This document shows positions 1 to 12,040 of a stretch of 64,000 nt of DNA, in pieces (the first letter of the stretch is position 1; every line of letters begins with the position of its first letter). Source of the DNA: Rhynchosporium graminicola (lineage: Eukaryota > Ascomycota > Leotiomycetes > Helotiales > Ploettnerulaceae). The notes under the pieces were generated by a model. It was not told the DNA's origin. It saw nothing but the letters and a program-made list of their open reading frames with translations, and did no database searches. Location of the stretch: assembly GCA_900074885.1 (NCBI GenBank), contig FJUW01000007.1:2455051-2519050 (forward strand). Reading direction: 5' to 3'. Both the position numbers and the translations under genes were made by a program.

Positions 1-2421
1 TATGACGGATCTTGGTACAAGGTGTATAGAGCGGTTGTGGAGCGTGTTTATCTCATATCAGCCGAAAAGGTCCTGATTGGCGCAATGATTTTCATAGGAT
101 CGATGATATTGACAGAGATCATCTACTTCAGGCAGGACTCATCAGCCCGATTAAGAAACATATTCATGCAAGCTTCTTCTGCCACTGTCCTTTACCAGGC
201 TGACGTTAAAGAACGTGCACGTCCGCCCGAAAATCCCCCGCCCAGTATCTTTGCAATCCTTGAATGAATGGATCCGGTAGAAGGGCAAATTTCCTGCCGA
301 CACTTTGGATGATCCAACGAAGAAGCTCTTCTTGAGTGCTAATTTCATCTCATATCGACCATCATGGGCCAGGGATTCTTACTCTCCCGAAAGGCCCTAA
401 GCTAACAGCCCGAACTCTACCGTTTCTGTCAGTGTCAGCTGTCTGATTCGGACGAGATGCGACAACTGCCCGCTCCTGGACTCCTGGTAAGTTTGTTACC
501 GTGGGCGCAGTATTGTCTTGCCTCCCTGGGTTGAGTACAATGGGTGAAATATTTGGCTTGTATGAGACGATTGGGTTGATGACATGACTTTGCGACATCA
601 GTATCAGATCTTGGCCGAGCAACAGATAATTGTGACGTCTGGTTTTGTTCGGTCACCACTGATCAAACGAGACCAGAAGCTGGAAAGGACTGACGCTGGC
701 CCCGGCCTGCGCTCAGAGAGGGCAAAATAGAGGGACCAGGGGATTTATTCCTTGTCGCTTGTTTCAACCTCAAACTTCTTGGCTCCTCGCTTAACCCCCT
801 GACCCAGCTCCTCCAGCTCAACGACCAACCTCGAGTAACATCACCACATCCGCAAGACAATATGAAACTGTTGCTGAGAAAACGATGCTCTCGACCTTTC
901 CAAATTTCCCTTCCAGCGAAGCATTCTCACGAACTGATTGTAACCACTCAGCAGTTTAACAATGTTGACTGGACTCATCTTCACTTTCTAGTTTCCCCGC
1001 TACCTTCGTCTTAATAGGGCTGATATCGCGTGGACAACAAATCTGTACACTCCAAGGGGTACCCCAGACAGTGTGGGAGATCCTCAAACGGGCCCGATCT
1101 AGCGACCAAACGTGATCCTTGCAGGTCACAGTGCTCAGCAGCCAGACGGCCGCGAAAGACATGCAAGGCAGCGTCATTGGGCACCATATATTTGAAGTTG
1201 CTTACTTAAAATCCATAAGTCCCAGGCTTCGTTCTGCTTGTTACATACGAACCTGTCCCCTGAAGCTTTTCAGTCCATCCCTATGTGGAAGAAGGAGGGC
1301 TAGAGGGCTGGTGCGCCCACTCGTCGCATGCCTATGTACAGGTGGGCCAGATTATCTGCACTGCAACTCTATTATACTCAGACTAAGTCTGGCTTGGCCC
1401 CAGATAAATAGAACTCTGGTAGTGGCGTCGCTTTGAGACAGGTTAAGCCAACCCCCCTGCCAGATACTCAACTCTGTTGCTGATGGCTGGATGAACACAT
1501 CGCAAGTTCCGTTCCATGTCACGCCTGCACGTTGCGTCTTCTATGAATCTGAGGATAGGCAACCCCGGTAAGGCTATGGTGCCTCGGGTTTCGAGGCCGC
1601 ACGTACACTCGCTGCCTCACCCTGAAATGGCTGACCTGACTCTGTTGTCTGTCGTCTGTCCAGCCAATCTCGAGCTTCAGCGAGCCCTGGATGCCAAGTT
1701 ATATCCGCCAAGCATACTTCTTGACCTCAGCACACAAGTTTGGTCTGTATCAGAACACTCGCAGGGATTGAGAGAGACATCCCGATCCCGGCCAGGTTAG
1801 TTGAGTGGATCACGTCGCCGCAGGCCTTCCCGACCTTTGAACTTCCTTCTCTTATACTCTAGGGTCATTGCACTGCCCCTCTTCTGCCTTTTCGCATTCT
1901 CCCAATCGCTGTTCTAAACTTTCTATTCGACAGTCATTCCTTTACGGCCAATTTATTAATTTCGCTTTTCTTTGCTCTATATACTGGGAGCTGGCTCTCA
2001 TCTACTTCAAGTCAGGCCGCGCCGATCACCAAACGAGTTCCCTTCTATCCTTTCCTATAGACAACTCATCCACATTCATTTGGGCCGCCATTACACACAT
2101 ATCGATTCAGTAATTCATATCCACACATCCTCATCGCGAGGCATCGTTGTCCAATTTCACAGAGAGCACGTACACGATCTACGATTGTCATTACCCTCCT
2201 GGGCAGCAATATAACTTTTAAGTTGCACATCCTTCGATCATATCACGTCTGGTAAGTGACTTGAATCCCAGTCTACATTTTCTCCGAAAGCCCCTACAGG
2301 TGGGTCAGTCGTCGAATCCTTTTTCGTGGTTCTTCACAAGTGTATTGAGGCTGACGACAGCAACTACAGGCCTGTTTATCGGCTCCATCTTGATTGATTA
2401 AGAAAGTGGACAATCTTCATC
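1..2421. other. Intergenic / 5' leader region without recognised gene
   Basis: No recognisable gene. A frame is open from base 1 to 267 on the + strand, but its translation resembles nothing I know and it has no good start. The last ~550 bases are pyrimidine-rich and are probably promoter and leader of the gene at 2422. A likely 5'UTR intron runs 2252-2369: donor GGTAAGTGAC, CTGAC branch-like site near 2350, acceptor CTACAG. Confidence 0.5.
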
Positions 2422-4442
2422 ATGGAATCCAGCCAGGCGCATTTGTAAGCTCTTCCGTTCCGGGCTCACCAAGAACGTTACTTACACCTATCATTAGCCG
2501 CCAACAGTTACAGACACCTTCCTTTCAGTTCAATCCGAACAACAAATTCAGAAGAGACGACCCCCCTCGCTCCTTCCCCACGGCCACTATGAATACGAAC
2601 GAAATGGCAATGAAGTCCGAGGCAGTTGGGCTTGGAATGTGGTCATCACCAACACCCCAACACGTTACAAGGCCTCGACCAGCTACGATACATGAGACCG
2701 GGTTCTCGTATTGCGTGCCAGAGGAGTACAATTCATTGCCGGCCTGGGACTCATCTACTATGCCAATGCAGCCTCTCAATCATGGACTCCCACAGACGTA
2801 TACAGTGCATCAGGACTTCTATCCCCCAGTACCGAATAGTGAAAGTAAGTATGAGGACCAAAGGGTTGAGCCTTGTGAGAATCCATATCTGACTCGAGTC
2901 TCAGACGGCTGGCATACTAAGCCTTGTGATGATGGCCTCGATCTGCACGGTTTCGACACAGATATGGGTATGGGACAGGCCTACACCTCTGATGAGAGTG
3001 CACCGATTCTCGACTTGAGATATCCTGGACCTGGAATGGACAGCGACCGTCTGAGTCTCGAGCAGTCCTACACCTCTCGTCGCATGTCTGGCTCGTCGTT
3101 CACCATGTCAACTACTGGAGCTCTTTCGGAAATGCCATCCTATGAGGACTTTTCTACTACATTGTCGGAAGCACCATCCTTCAGTTCAGAGTACCCGCCT
3201 CCTTCCAATCGAAACTCCTTGATGTCTTCCACGCAGCTTTCCCCTGTTGCATCGCCAAGAATGACTCCTCAAAACCGCTCTGAACTGGTTCGTACACAGA
3301 GCCGTGGTCGCGCATCACCTTCACCACGTCCAAGCATGCGATCAGCGCCATACACTATGGACAGCACGCGCAATAAGAGATGGTCAACTGGATCTTATGC
3401 TCCACTGCCAAATAGGCGCCCCTCTCCTTTTGTTTATCATCAAGGCCATGAGGTTTTTACACCACATCCACCCAGGATGTCATCTCGGCATTCGTCGCCA
3501 ACAGTCTCAAACACCCAGCTGCCTCTGAACCTCAGCAATCTACAGCAAACACAACAGCAGCACCCGTTTATGATGGCAAACAACAACGGGTTTCACCGAA
3601 ACAATATGCTACTGCCTTCTCACAACTACCATGAGCCTCAACAATTCGAGACGCCGCCGCCATTGCTCTCGCATGGACTCTTCCGTATGCTGCAAAGCAA
3701 TGCCGATCCACACTCACTTCATTCGCATTACACCGATCTAAGCGATCCTCCCGATCTTTATGCATCACTGCACGAAGAACAAGTACCACCACCTCCTGAG
3801 GACATGAACCCAAGTGACCCTGATCTCACTCCTCACGAGCAAGAACTTCGCTTCGACGGTGATCTCTATACACCTCGTTGGGTTCGAGGTCACGGGAATA
3901 AGCGAGAAGGATGGTGTGGTATTTGCAAGCCAGGACGATGGCTCGTTTTGAAGAATAGCGCATTCTGGTACGATAAGAGTTTCACACACGGCATCAGTGC
4001 CGCAACTGGAAGCCCATTCCAAGAACCCCAGGAAACCCGTCGCATGGATGGAAATCCAGATGTGTGGGAGGGTCTGTGCGGAAGCTGTAACGAGTGGGTT
4101 GCACTGGTAAGCAGTAAAAAGAAGGGTACTACTTGGTTCAGACACGCATACAAGGTAAGTTTCACATCAATCAAACTTCGTAATATTTGACTTTCGCTAA
4201 CGAATTTCCAGTGTCATACTCACCCCAAGATCAAAGATGCGCCAAAACGCCGACGGGAGAGTAGCCATACTCGAGCGTTGGGTGCGTCTACTATGGCGAA
4301 ACCAAAGATCGAGACTCCCATGACACCGCAAATGACGCCGAGAAATGATTCGTCAGTCAACAATACGCCTGCAACAGGCATGCTGCCACAGAATCAACGG
4401 AAAACCATCAGTCCGTTAGAGGGCATGTCCACGATGATATAG
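2422..4442 (+). CDS. Rua1-type transcription regulator (C-terminal zinc-binding domain)
   Basis: Putative nuclear transcription regulator of 636 aa. The C-terminal region, about residues 465-580, matches the fungal 'transcription regulator Rua1, C-terminal' family. It has WCGICK, LCGSCNEW and, across an intron, HAYK|CHTHPK, i.e. paired Cys and a Cys/His cluster suited to bind zinc. The rest is Ser/Pro-rich and low complexity (SPSPRP, QQTQQQ, PPPPE), as in fungal regulators. Exons are 2422-2444, 2498-4154 and 4212-4442. I chose the ATG at 2422 because its short exon (MESSQAHF) splices in frame by GTAAGC...TTAG; the longer open frame upstream of 2498 has no ATG before 2592. Rua1 of Ustilago controls a glycolipid cluster, but no such cluster is nearby, so the targets are unknown. 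The family call is fairly sure, the function inferred. Confidence 0.8.
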
Positions 4443-6485
4443 CACCAGTCGACTTTTCATTCGTCAACGATCTGATCAGCATGACTATGATGGATACGGC
4501 ATGACATCAGGACACGAGACGATTTCTGGCCATTCTAAGGAGAGACTTGAGCCTTGATGGAATATCAAAGGACTGGCCATTTGCTCGGGGACGACGTCAG
4601 TAGAGCACAGTCTAGAGGAATAGCCATGGGATATGCAGTAGCCCGTGCCGCGAAGCGGGCCGAGGCGAAAGGGCTGAGGTGTGGGCATACCACGTGTTTG
4701 TACATTCGTTTGAGCCAGTTGAGATTGTACCGTGGGCGAGTCGAGCTGTATCCATTTTTATGATTATACGACAACTTGTTTTGCGGGTGCAGGGAGACAC
4801 GGGAGCGTGTGGGCATTTGGGGGAGCAATTGCGGCGGGCAAACACTGGGCGGGAAGCGAAAGAGAACCGATGGTCAGCAAAAGCATCCCTACCTTAATCA
4901 ATTCTCTCACGCGATATGTACATATCTATCTGTATGCGGTCATCTTTCTGTACAGAACCTGACAGTAGTCTCCCGTTGTGCGAAGTGTGCAGAGAACGAT
5001 CTCTCGATATGATGGTTAAGATGTAGGAAGTAGATAGTAGCTCCAATAGCAAGCTACCAGAAAAGATAAAAGCCCAGACTCTTCTCCATTGAATTCATGG
5101 ACATGTCTGACTTGCTTTCCCTACTCTGGGCTTGCAGTACCTGTTTCCATAGTCTATTAGCCTGGTAACCCCCTCCTCGCACTTTTGCACCTCTTTGAGC
5201 GACCAGCAATTCGGTAGTTGACGCGGAACCGAGCAGACATCTTTCCAGATTTCAGGGCTGGTCGGTGATCTTCCACCCCGGACGATCACGCAGCTCTTGA
5301 TCGCCATCGCAGAAAAGAAGCTTAAAACACAGGAAAACCGTGACCTGCTGGGCCTCCGAGCCTCCTCCCAACTATCTCAATTGAGAAGTAGATCCTGACA
5401 CGCGTCTCGCAACCGTTTGGATGGACAGGGAGAGGGGGCTGGGGAGGGTTCTGGGGGCTTGCGGAGTCTGGATCCTGATGCGGCGAGGGCCTGAGACCGT
5501 GATGAAACGTCGTGGCATGGGAACCTGGGAAAGCTTCTAGAAGGTGGAAGGATATGTGTGGAGAAGTGGTGTGAGAATGGTCGAGGCCTCATATGCGAGT
5601 TTGCTGTAGGGGTTTGTGGATATGGGTTTGTGTAGATTTGCGATTAGGGTTGTGGGAGGGGGATGGGCTGGGTGGGTGGGTGGTGAGATGTGATGTGATT
5701 GTGTGAAGTTTGTTGCGATGAGGGCTTGGCGATGATATGGGAAGGTTTGTGCGGCGTGGTTGCTATTTGATTAACTGATGACGACTCGTACTATCGGATG
5801 ATCGAAAGCGCTCGACGAATCGTATTGAAGGTTTATAAAAAGTTCTATTTGATGAATTGTTAGTTGACCTGCAGCACCTGCTCGGACTGGAATTCACCAA
5901 CGAGGTGACAATCCGAACTATGAAACATGTACCGGTAGAATGCAAGATGCAGCCCGTCTCTGGGCAAACCTTCATACATGGAAGCAAGATTTAAGATTTC
6001 TATTAACGAATGAGGAGGTTTCCGATTTATCGTAGACTTGCGAATTTGCTCGGACGTATGTTTAAATGATTTAAACTCACGGCAGATCAACGTCCTTGAG
6101 GGTCTGACTCAAGCTTTATTTCTTTTACTTTTCGATTCCAAGATGTCAAATCTTTGAGCCGATGTAGCGATGAGTCCATGACATAGTTCATCCCAATCTC
6201 CTTTGAGTTTTTGATAATCGAAGAACGAGGCAGAATCCTTGATCCAGGATTTGGTAATCTTTGTGATACAACTACAGAGTAGCTAGTTACATACAGTAGT
6301 GATGTTGAGAAGGACCAGGGATTTGGTGTACCGAAATATCGGAAAGTGGACCGACCTGCTAGAGATCCCGATGCCGGCTTACTATACCTACTCGGGACCG
6401 GGACATTGCCGTCTCTCAGGCTAAAGCCAGCACGATTTCAGGCGGCGAGTGCCGACACCATCACACAACCTAAACAATTGACAAG
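4443..6485. other. Intergenic, no gene seen
   Basis: Holds the 3' end of the Rua1-type gene and the promoter side of the dioxygenase gene. Short frames on both strands look like chance. The stretch 5390-5760 is strongly G-rich on the + strand. No RNA gene or repeat family recognised. Confidence 0.5.
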
Positions 6486-8427
6486 ATGTATGTACGACTG
6501 CAGCGGCTATGTCGCGCGTATCAGCCAATGAACAGAGAAACACGGCGACTCATACAAACAGAGTCTACCAAGCCGTCAACAAAAAACATTCCCACTACAA
6601 CAACTCCAATTGTCCTGGCTCAGGCATTAGCCGCGAAGCCAAAAGAGACGTCATATAGCTATGAGCCAAGAAAGACCAAGTCGGATATTCATTCGGCACT
6701 GAATGAACGGTATGAAGTTGGTGGGATTTTGAGGCAAGGTAAGGATACTTTGGATAGACTTGATGAGAAAGGATTGCCAACCTGGGGAAAGTGGGGAATT
6801 CCCTTGAAGTTGGAGGCATGGACAGGATCTTCTATTTCTGCTTTGTGAGTCATTGGTCACTAGATATAGATAGAGAATCGAGCTAATACTTTCAGGCCGC
6901 ATTTTTGGTTGAGGTATGATCTCACAGTACCTGAATACGCGATGCACGTGATTGATGGAATGTAGAGACAATTGCCGTTGTGAGAAGTGTGTCAATCAGG
7001 ATACTATGCAGAGAGCTTTTGACACCTTCTCTGTGAGTTTGGCGCGTGATCCCTTCTGAGACAACGGGATTGACACCTATAGATCCCACAAAATATTCAA
7101 CCAAAGGAGGTTCGAATCCTGAAGGAGGGTCTCCAAATTACATGTGAGCTTCCAGAGCTCCATTGAGTATACCACGACTAAGAAATAGGGGCCAATGACG
7201 GACATGTCAGTACTTATGAGTGGGATTGGCTCGTCAAACATCGAAAGAATACAAATATACCTATGACTGCACAGGAGAAGAAAAAAGCGGAAGAACAGTA
7301 TGTTATACAGGAATACTATATCCTAATCTATCAATACTAACGCTGCGTAGGCATATATATTGGGACTCCTCGATTGCTTCGATGCCCCCATCGGTCCATT
7401 ATGATGAGATCATGGCGGATAACACAGGCGTCGGAAAATGGACAGAGCAGATTGTTTGTTGAGCCCATCAGCAGACGTAGAGCAGTACTGACTCCAACAG
7501 AGACGATTCGGATTTTGTTATGTAGAAGGATGTCCCGTCTCACCAGAGAAGACACAAGAGCTGCTCGAACGTATCTCTTTCATCCGGGTAACGCACTATG
7601 GTAAGCTCGCCCACATATCAAGTACAACCTCGCTTACACAGCAAGGTGGCTTCTACGACTTCACAGCAGATCTCACGATGAAAGATACGGCCTACACCAA
7701 CCTCGCGCTCCCAGCTCACACAGACACAACATATTTCACCGACCCCGCCGGTCTGCAAATGTTCCATCTCCTCTCGCACACCTCCGGCTCAGGCGGCTCA
7801 TCCCTCCTCGTGGACGGCTTCCACGCCGCCCGAACCCTCCTCAGAGAATCCTACTCCGCCTACGAAATCCTCTCTAAGACGCCCATTAGCTGGCACGCGA
7901 GCGGCAACGAAGGTATCACCATCACGCCGGCAAAGAAGATGCCTGTGCTTACCTTTGGGGATTTGAGGGAGGGCGAGGCGCCGAGGTTGTTGCAGGTTAG
8001 GTGGAATAATGATGATAGGGGTGTGGTGGCTTTGACAGAGGATGGTGGGATGGGAGCGGAGAAGTGGTACGCGGCGGCGGCGAAGTGGGATGAGATTCTG
8101 AAGAGGAAGGATATGGAGTATTGGGCGCAATTGAAGCCAGGTCGGCCTTTGAGTGAGTACTTTTCGAAGATCGGAGCTCCTCGCTTGCGGCTTCAACGGC
8201 AGTGCTGACCTTGCGGTGCCAGTCTTTGATAATTGGCGAGTGCTGCATGGAAGATCGGCGTTTACGGGCAAGAGAAGGATTTGTGGTGGTTATAGTAGGT
8301 TTTTTGTTCATCGCGGTGTTGTTTCTGAGATCCTAGCTAAACTTCTCTAGTCAACCATGATGATTACATATCCCGATGGCGCAACACCAATTACAGCAGA
8401 AAGGAAGCGCTCGCTCAAATCCTCTGA
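6486..8427 (+). CDS. Epsilon-N-trimethyllysine dioxygenase (carnitine biosynthesis)
   Basis: Fe(II)/2-oxoglutarate oxygenase of the TMLH/BBOX family, 490 aa. It hydroxylates trimethyllysine in the first step of carnitine synthesis, probably in mitochondria (the N-terminus is Arg-rich and poor in acids). Residues 123-134 (FWLRDNCRCEKC) form the Cys-rich N-terminal zinc site. The catalytic facial triad is visible as AHTD (His297, Asp299) and VLHGRSAFTG (His450). FGFCYVEGCPVSPE and CGGYINHDDYISRWRNT are further family signatures. Ten exons: 6486-6844, 6896-6913, 6966-7032, 7083-7143, 7189-7297, 7351-7453, 7501-7600, 7646-8152, 8223-8294, 8351-8427. All phases agree and family motifs run across the joins. 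The second exon is only 18 nt. Gamma-butyrobetaine dioxygenase is the main alternative; the C-terminal signature favours TMLH. Confidence 0.9.
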
Positions 8428-9068
8428 GAATCGGGGGTGATTATGCAGGTTGTACCAGCACCGCTGAATATATAATGCTTCTCCTGTCAGCACATTGTAT
8501 CTAGATAGACATGTTGTCCATCTAGAAAGCGTGGTTTTTAGAGATGTAGCCCTGGGGCTGTATAGTACGGGCTTTCAGGATCTTGGCTCGGATTTTCATA
8601 GTCAGCGATAGACAGCCAGCGGCTTAGAAGGTAGTATCAGATAACAGCGAATTTAACGATCAAAATGGTCCATTCCAGCACACGATTCGATGCCAAGCTC
8701 ATCAGTATAGTTCAGATAACTCAACGTCTCTGCTCCACCACCTTTCTTCGACCAATGCAATAGTCGGCTGTGATAAAATCCACAGTATTTTCCTCGGCAA
8801 AACACGACTGCTGAGACTGCATTGTGTAGACTTGGATCTATTATTACACTTATATTGGAATAGTCATTATCATATCAGCCCTATTGTCGCCCCCTTCCCA
8901 TTTAAGCCCAATTTGTGAATAGCCGTTCGTATTCTACACCAATCTGTCGCCTTTGAGTAACCATCATCACCTATATTCCATCCGTGAGCACCAAGGACCG
9001 CTCTGTCCCATCGATCCCAGCCAGAACCAACCCAAACCCCATGCCTCCAATCCCATCACACCAATCCA
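8428..9068. other. Convergent intergenic region, nothing seen
   Basis: 3' flanks of the convergent dioxygenase and promethin-like genes. No gene, RNA or repeat recognised. Confidence 0.5.
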
Positions 9069-9629
9069 TCAATCCTTGACCTCCCCCTTGAAATCCCCAA
9101 ACCCCTCCCCAGTCTTCTCAACCACAGCCGTCTTCCCATTCGGCAGCGCGACCTCGGTCCTTCCACTCACACTAACAGGCACAACATTATAGACCCATCT
9201 GGCGATCAGAAAGCTGCTCAGAGCCCAGACCCACACCGCGATCGCGAGGCTGACAGTGATGAATACTGTAGGTACTAGCACGAGGAGCGCGACGCCGATC
9301 CAGAAGAGCGAGAAGAGGAGGGCGCTGACGAGGGAGAGGAGGAGGAGACCGAGAGAGAAGGTAAGAAAGAGCGCGATGGGCGTGGAGGAGAGGAGGAGTT
9401 GCGTGAAGAGGAAAGTCTGTGGAGATGTTAGCTTTTTAGCACACGAGATGCATGATTAGAATTGATAGAGGATCGAGCATGAACAACGTACGAAAAGAAG
9501 AGGCTGATCATGCGCGAATGTGCTGGTATTCTTGTAGTATTGCTCTCGCGCTGAGGGGGTGACGATGTAATTGTCGACAAGGCTCTGCATACGGCTGAAG
9601 ACCCCAGAAGATCGTTGCTGGATCGCCAT
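9069..9629 (-). CDS. Promethin-like (LDAF1/Ldo16-type) small membrane protein
   Basis: Small integral membrane protein of 161 aa. Exon 1 (9492-9629) encodes a polar N-terminus with VDNYIVTPSAREQYYKNTST. Exon 2 (9069-9416) encodes two long hydrophobic hairpin-like stretches (about residues 50-115, rich in Leu, Phe and Ala) followed by a polar tail ending in FGDFKGEVKD. The intron 9417-9491 has GTACGT...CACAG borders and joins in frame. Length and double hydrophobic hairpin fit the promethin family, whose members (seipin partners LDAF1 and yeast Ldo16/Ldo45) act at ER-lipid droplet contacts. The family call rests on architecture, not a signature motif. An in-frame ATG at 9671 would add 14 residues; I prefer 9629 because that extension is Ser/Thr/Pro filler. 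Confidence 0.6.
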
Positions 9630-10234
9630 TGTTGGTGAAGCTGTAGAGTTTGGTGAGGTTCGTGAGGGCATTGGAAGGGGTTGTTGGAAGAAGGGTTTAT
9701 TTTGTGACGTGGAAGAGGTTACATAGTTACACAGGCTTGAGGTTAAGCTTAAAGCTATGCTAGATAATGATGACGACGACAGGTTTTCAAGGCGCTATCA
9801 CGTGTGAATCTGGTTGCTATTGAGAGTTGAGCTCAGGGGCCTTAGCGAGCATACTGTTGATAAATAATCGAGCTATTTGTTGACTACATGAAATGGATGT
9901 TGACTGAACTAAAAAATTGATGGAGTTTGCAAGTGCAATTCGATATTATCCCAAATTAATCTTCTCAAAGGTAGTCATTCATTGAGAGGAGCTGAAATGA
10001 ATCTCTAAGTCTTACAAAATATTCATTCTTCATTCGCCTGTATCCTTATTTACAGCATTCGTATAGTTACTCTATGACTTCTCACAGCCGCTAGGATTCG
10101 GACTCTCTAGGTGAATTTGTCGAAGGGGCGTAGATTATATGGGTTAGTAGACTGAACATGTTGAGGTTTAGCCTACCCTCATTCTCCTTCCATAAAATTA
10201 TCAATCAAGCATCCAGCCCATCTACCCCGACAAC

Positions 10235-10405
10235 ATGAATTCATTTATATACCCACCATATCTCAACAGAGCATCAAGATCTAGTAAACCATCCTCCTTA
10301 TCACCGCCCCTTGACCCACCAACTCCCGAAACAGATACCCATACCGTCGTGTTCTCCCCATCGCTCGGCGCAGAAGCATATACGCCAGTGACAAGTAATT
10401 CATAA
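10235..10405 (+). CDS. Short Pro/Ser-rich ORF, unrecognised
   Basis: A 56-codon frame with ATG in a good fungal context (CAACATGAA). The product is rich in Pro, Ser and Thr (LSPPLDPPTPETDTHT) and shows no domain, signal peptide or membrane segment. A GTAATT near its end could be a splice donor, so it might be the first exon of something longer, but I found no convincing second exon. It may be chance. Confidence 0.2.
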   Translation: MNSFIYPPYLNRASRSSKPSSLSPPLDPPTPETDTHTVVFSPSLGAEAYTPVTSNS

Positions 10406-10635
10406 ATGATTCCCCTTGAGGTCTCCAGAACAATATATTTTGGAAATCTGACTTCTATTGTGTTTCGCGACCAAGAAAATGATGTTTTTAGTCGATCTAT
10501 TTATCGATAGATTTTGGTGAGATGTAAGATGGAGTGCTGCGATTTTGTGTTTTTGGGCTCGTGGTGTTCGATGCGTGTGCTATGGCATAAGTTTGTCATG
10601 TTGCTTGGATGCGAGGTAGCCAATTTCCTGCGTAA

Positions 10636-10792
10636 GTACGAGAGGGGGGTTTGCAGTGGGTCTGGTACACATTTGTTACTGCATTGTAATGTAATTTAAT
10701 GAACATCGTCGGGTCCGAGTTCGTGAATAGCCCCATGGTTTTCCTATACAGACACAGTGCTGACGAGTCCTCCTGCAAACCCCCTTTCGTAC
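10636..10792. mobile_element. ~157-bp G-rich inverted-repeat (MITE-like) element, copy A
   Basis: The left arm starts GTACGAGAGGGGGGTTTGCAG. The right arm read in reverse complement starts GTACGAAAGGGGGTTTGCAG, so about 20 bp pair with one mismatch and one indel. Terminal sequence and total length match the element at 50308-50460, while the interiors differ. It has no coding capacity. No clear target duplication at this copy. Confidence 0.45.
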
Positions 10793-10909
10793 CTACCTTA
10801 GGCATGTAGGACGATGTTCAAGCGAGATTCTCAGATCAGCTGAACTTGTAGATGAATAGGTATATGCATGCTTTACAATCATATCTCCCCATCCGTATCC
10901 TATGCACTT

Positions 10910-12040
10910 CTACAAACTCACAGATCTCCCACTCTTAGCAGACTCCCTCGCCGCCTCAATAATCCTCAGAACATCTCTCGCCTCACATGCCTTAACCGGG
11001 ATCTCCAGCTCTCCACCACCCTCAACAGCCTTCGCAAAGCCCTCATAAAGCTTCGCATAACTCTCCGGCTCAATATTCCTGCACACCCTCCCTACCGGTT
11101 TTCCCTCCTCAAGAACAACCAACGTCCCTGCACGCTCTTCACTCTCAACGCCAAACCCCGGATCACCAGGTTTCTTACCAGCTTTCAGCTGATCCTCCTG
11201 GACATCGAGATGAAATTTCTTGTAACTGCCTTCCGTGCCCCGAACCCAATATCTCAATTGCTCAGTCTCGACACACATCACGCCCGCCTTCACCGTCACA
11301 AGAGGTCCCTTACTTCCATATTTCAGCAAAACCGTAATACTATCCGGCTCACTCGCCCCATCCCCTCTCTGATTCTCAAACATAGCAGTAACGCTCTCCG
11401 GCAAGCCAAAAAGAATATAAACCTGATCAATCAAGTGCGTGCCCAGATCATAAAGCACACCTCCCGCATTGTCCATTCCTAGTGTACCTTTCCATGTATC
11501 TGGCTTCACGGGCTTGTAGCGATCGAAATGTGTATTGAATTCTACTATCCTACCTATCGTGTCGTCCTCGATGAGTTTCCGTATGGTCAAAAAGTCGCTA
11601 TCCCATCTTCGGTTTTGATAGACGCATATTAGCTTGCCGGTGGAGAGGGAGAGGTCGATGAGGGTTTGGGCTTGCGAGGAGGTGGGCACGAAGGGCTTTT
11701 CGACGAGGACGTGTTTGCCGGATTTGAGGGCGGAGGATGCAAATTCGAAATGGGTTTCAGGGGTTGTGGTTATTATGATTATGTCGACTGAGGAATCGGC
11801 GAAAAGCTCGGCGGTTGAGTGGTAGATCTTAGTGTTGGGATGATCGGTGATTGCTGTGTTTGAGAGGGTGGGTGTGCGTTGGACGATGGCGGATAGGGTG
11901 AAGGATGGTGTGGTGAGGATTAGGGGGATATGAAAGACTTTCGCGGACATGCTGGAGGGATGTTAGCATTGTATTCCGGTGTTGGTTCGAGTGGCATGCC
12001 CATATCCAATTACTCCTACATTATATTTCTTGGTTGCCAT
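10910..12040 (-). CDS. Gfo/Idh/MocA family NAD(P)-dependent oxidoreductase
   Basis: Oxidoreductase of 360 aa, likely cytosolic, probably acting on a sugar, polyol or related substrate that cannot be deduced. The N-terminus YNVGVIGYGMSAKVFHIPL is a Rossmann nucleotide-binding motif. VLVEKPF (Lys99) is the family's EKP motif, with the usual C-terminal alpha/beta domain after it (GVLYDLGTHLIDQ). Exon 1 is 12000-12040 and exon 2 10910-11951. The 48-nt intron has a GC donor (GG|GCATGC), a TGCTAAC branch site and an AG acceptor; splicing restores the Gly-rich loop exactly. Without exon 1 the protein would lack half of its dinucleotide-binding motif, so the ATG at 12040 is well supported. Confidence 0.85.

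Larger units (their letters stand above)
9630..10909. other. Intergenic with small inverted-repeat element
   Basis: Contains a short candidate ORF (10235-10405) and an inverted-repeat element (10636-10792), both listed separately. Otherwise AT-rich with no recognised gene. Confidence 0.5.

Noticed and set aside
1..267. Open + strand frame from the window edge, possibly the end of an upstream gene
   Set aside because: No recognisable motif, no splice context, ordinary length for chance; kept only as a note.
7109..7119. GGTTCGAATCC, identical to a tRNA T-arm/B-box consensus
   Set aside because: Lies inside dioxygenase exon 4 encoding EVRIL, with no A-box or cloverleaf around it.
7454..7500. 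GTTTGT donor read as coding sequence
   Set aside because: Reading through gives an immediate stop; splicing restores TEQIRRFGFCYVEG, a family motif.
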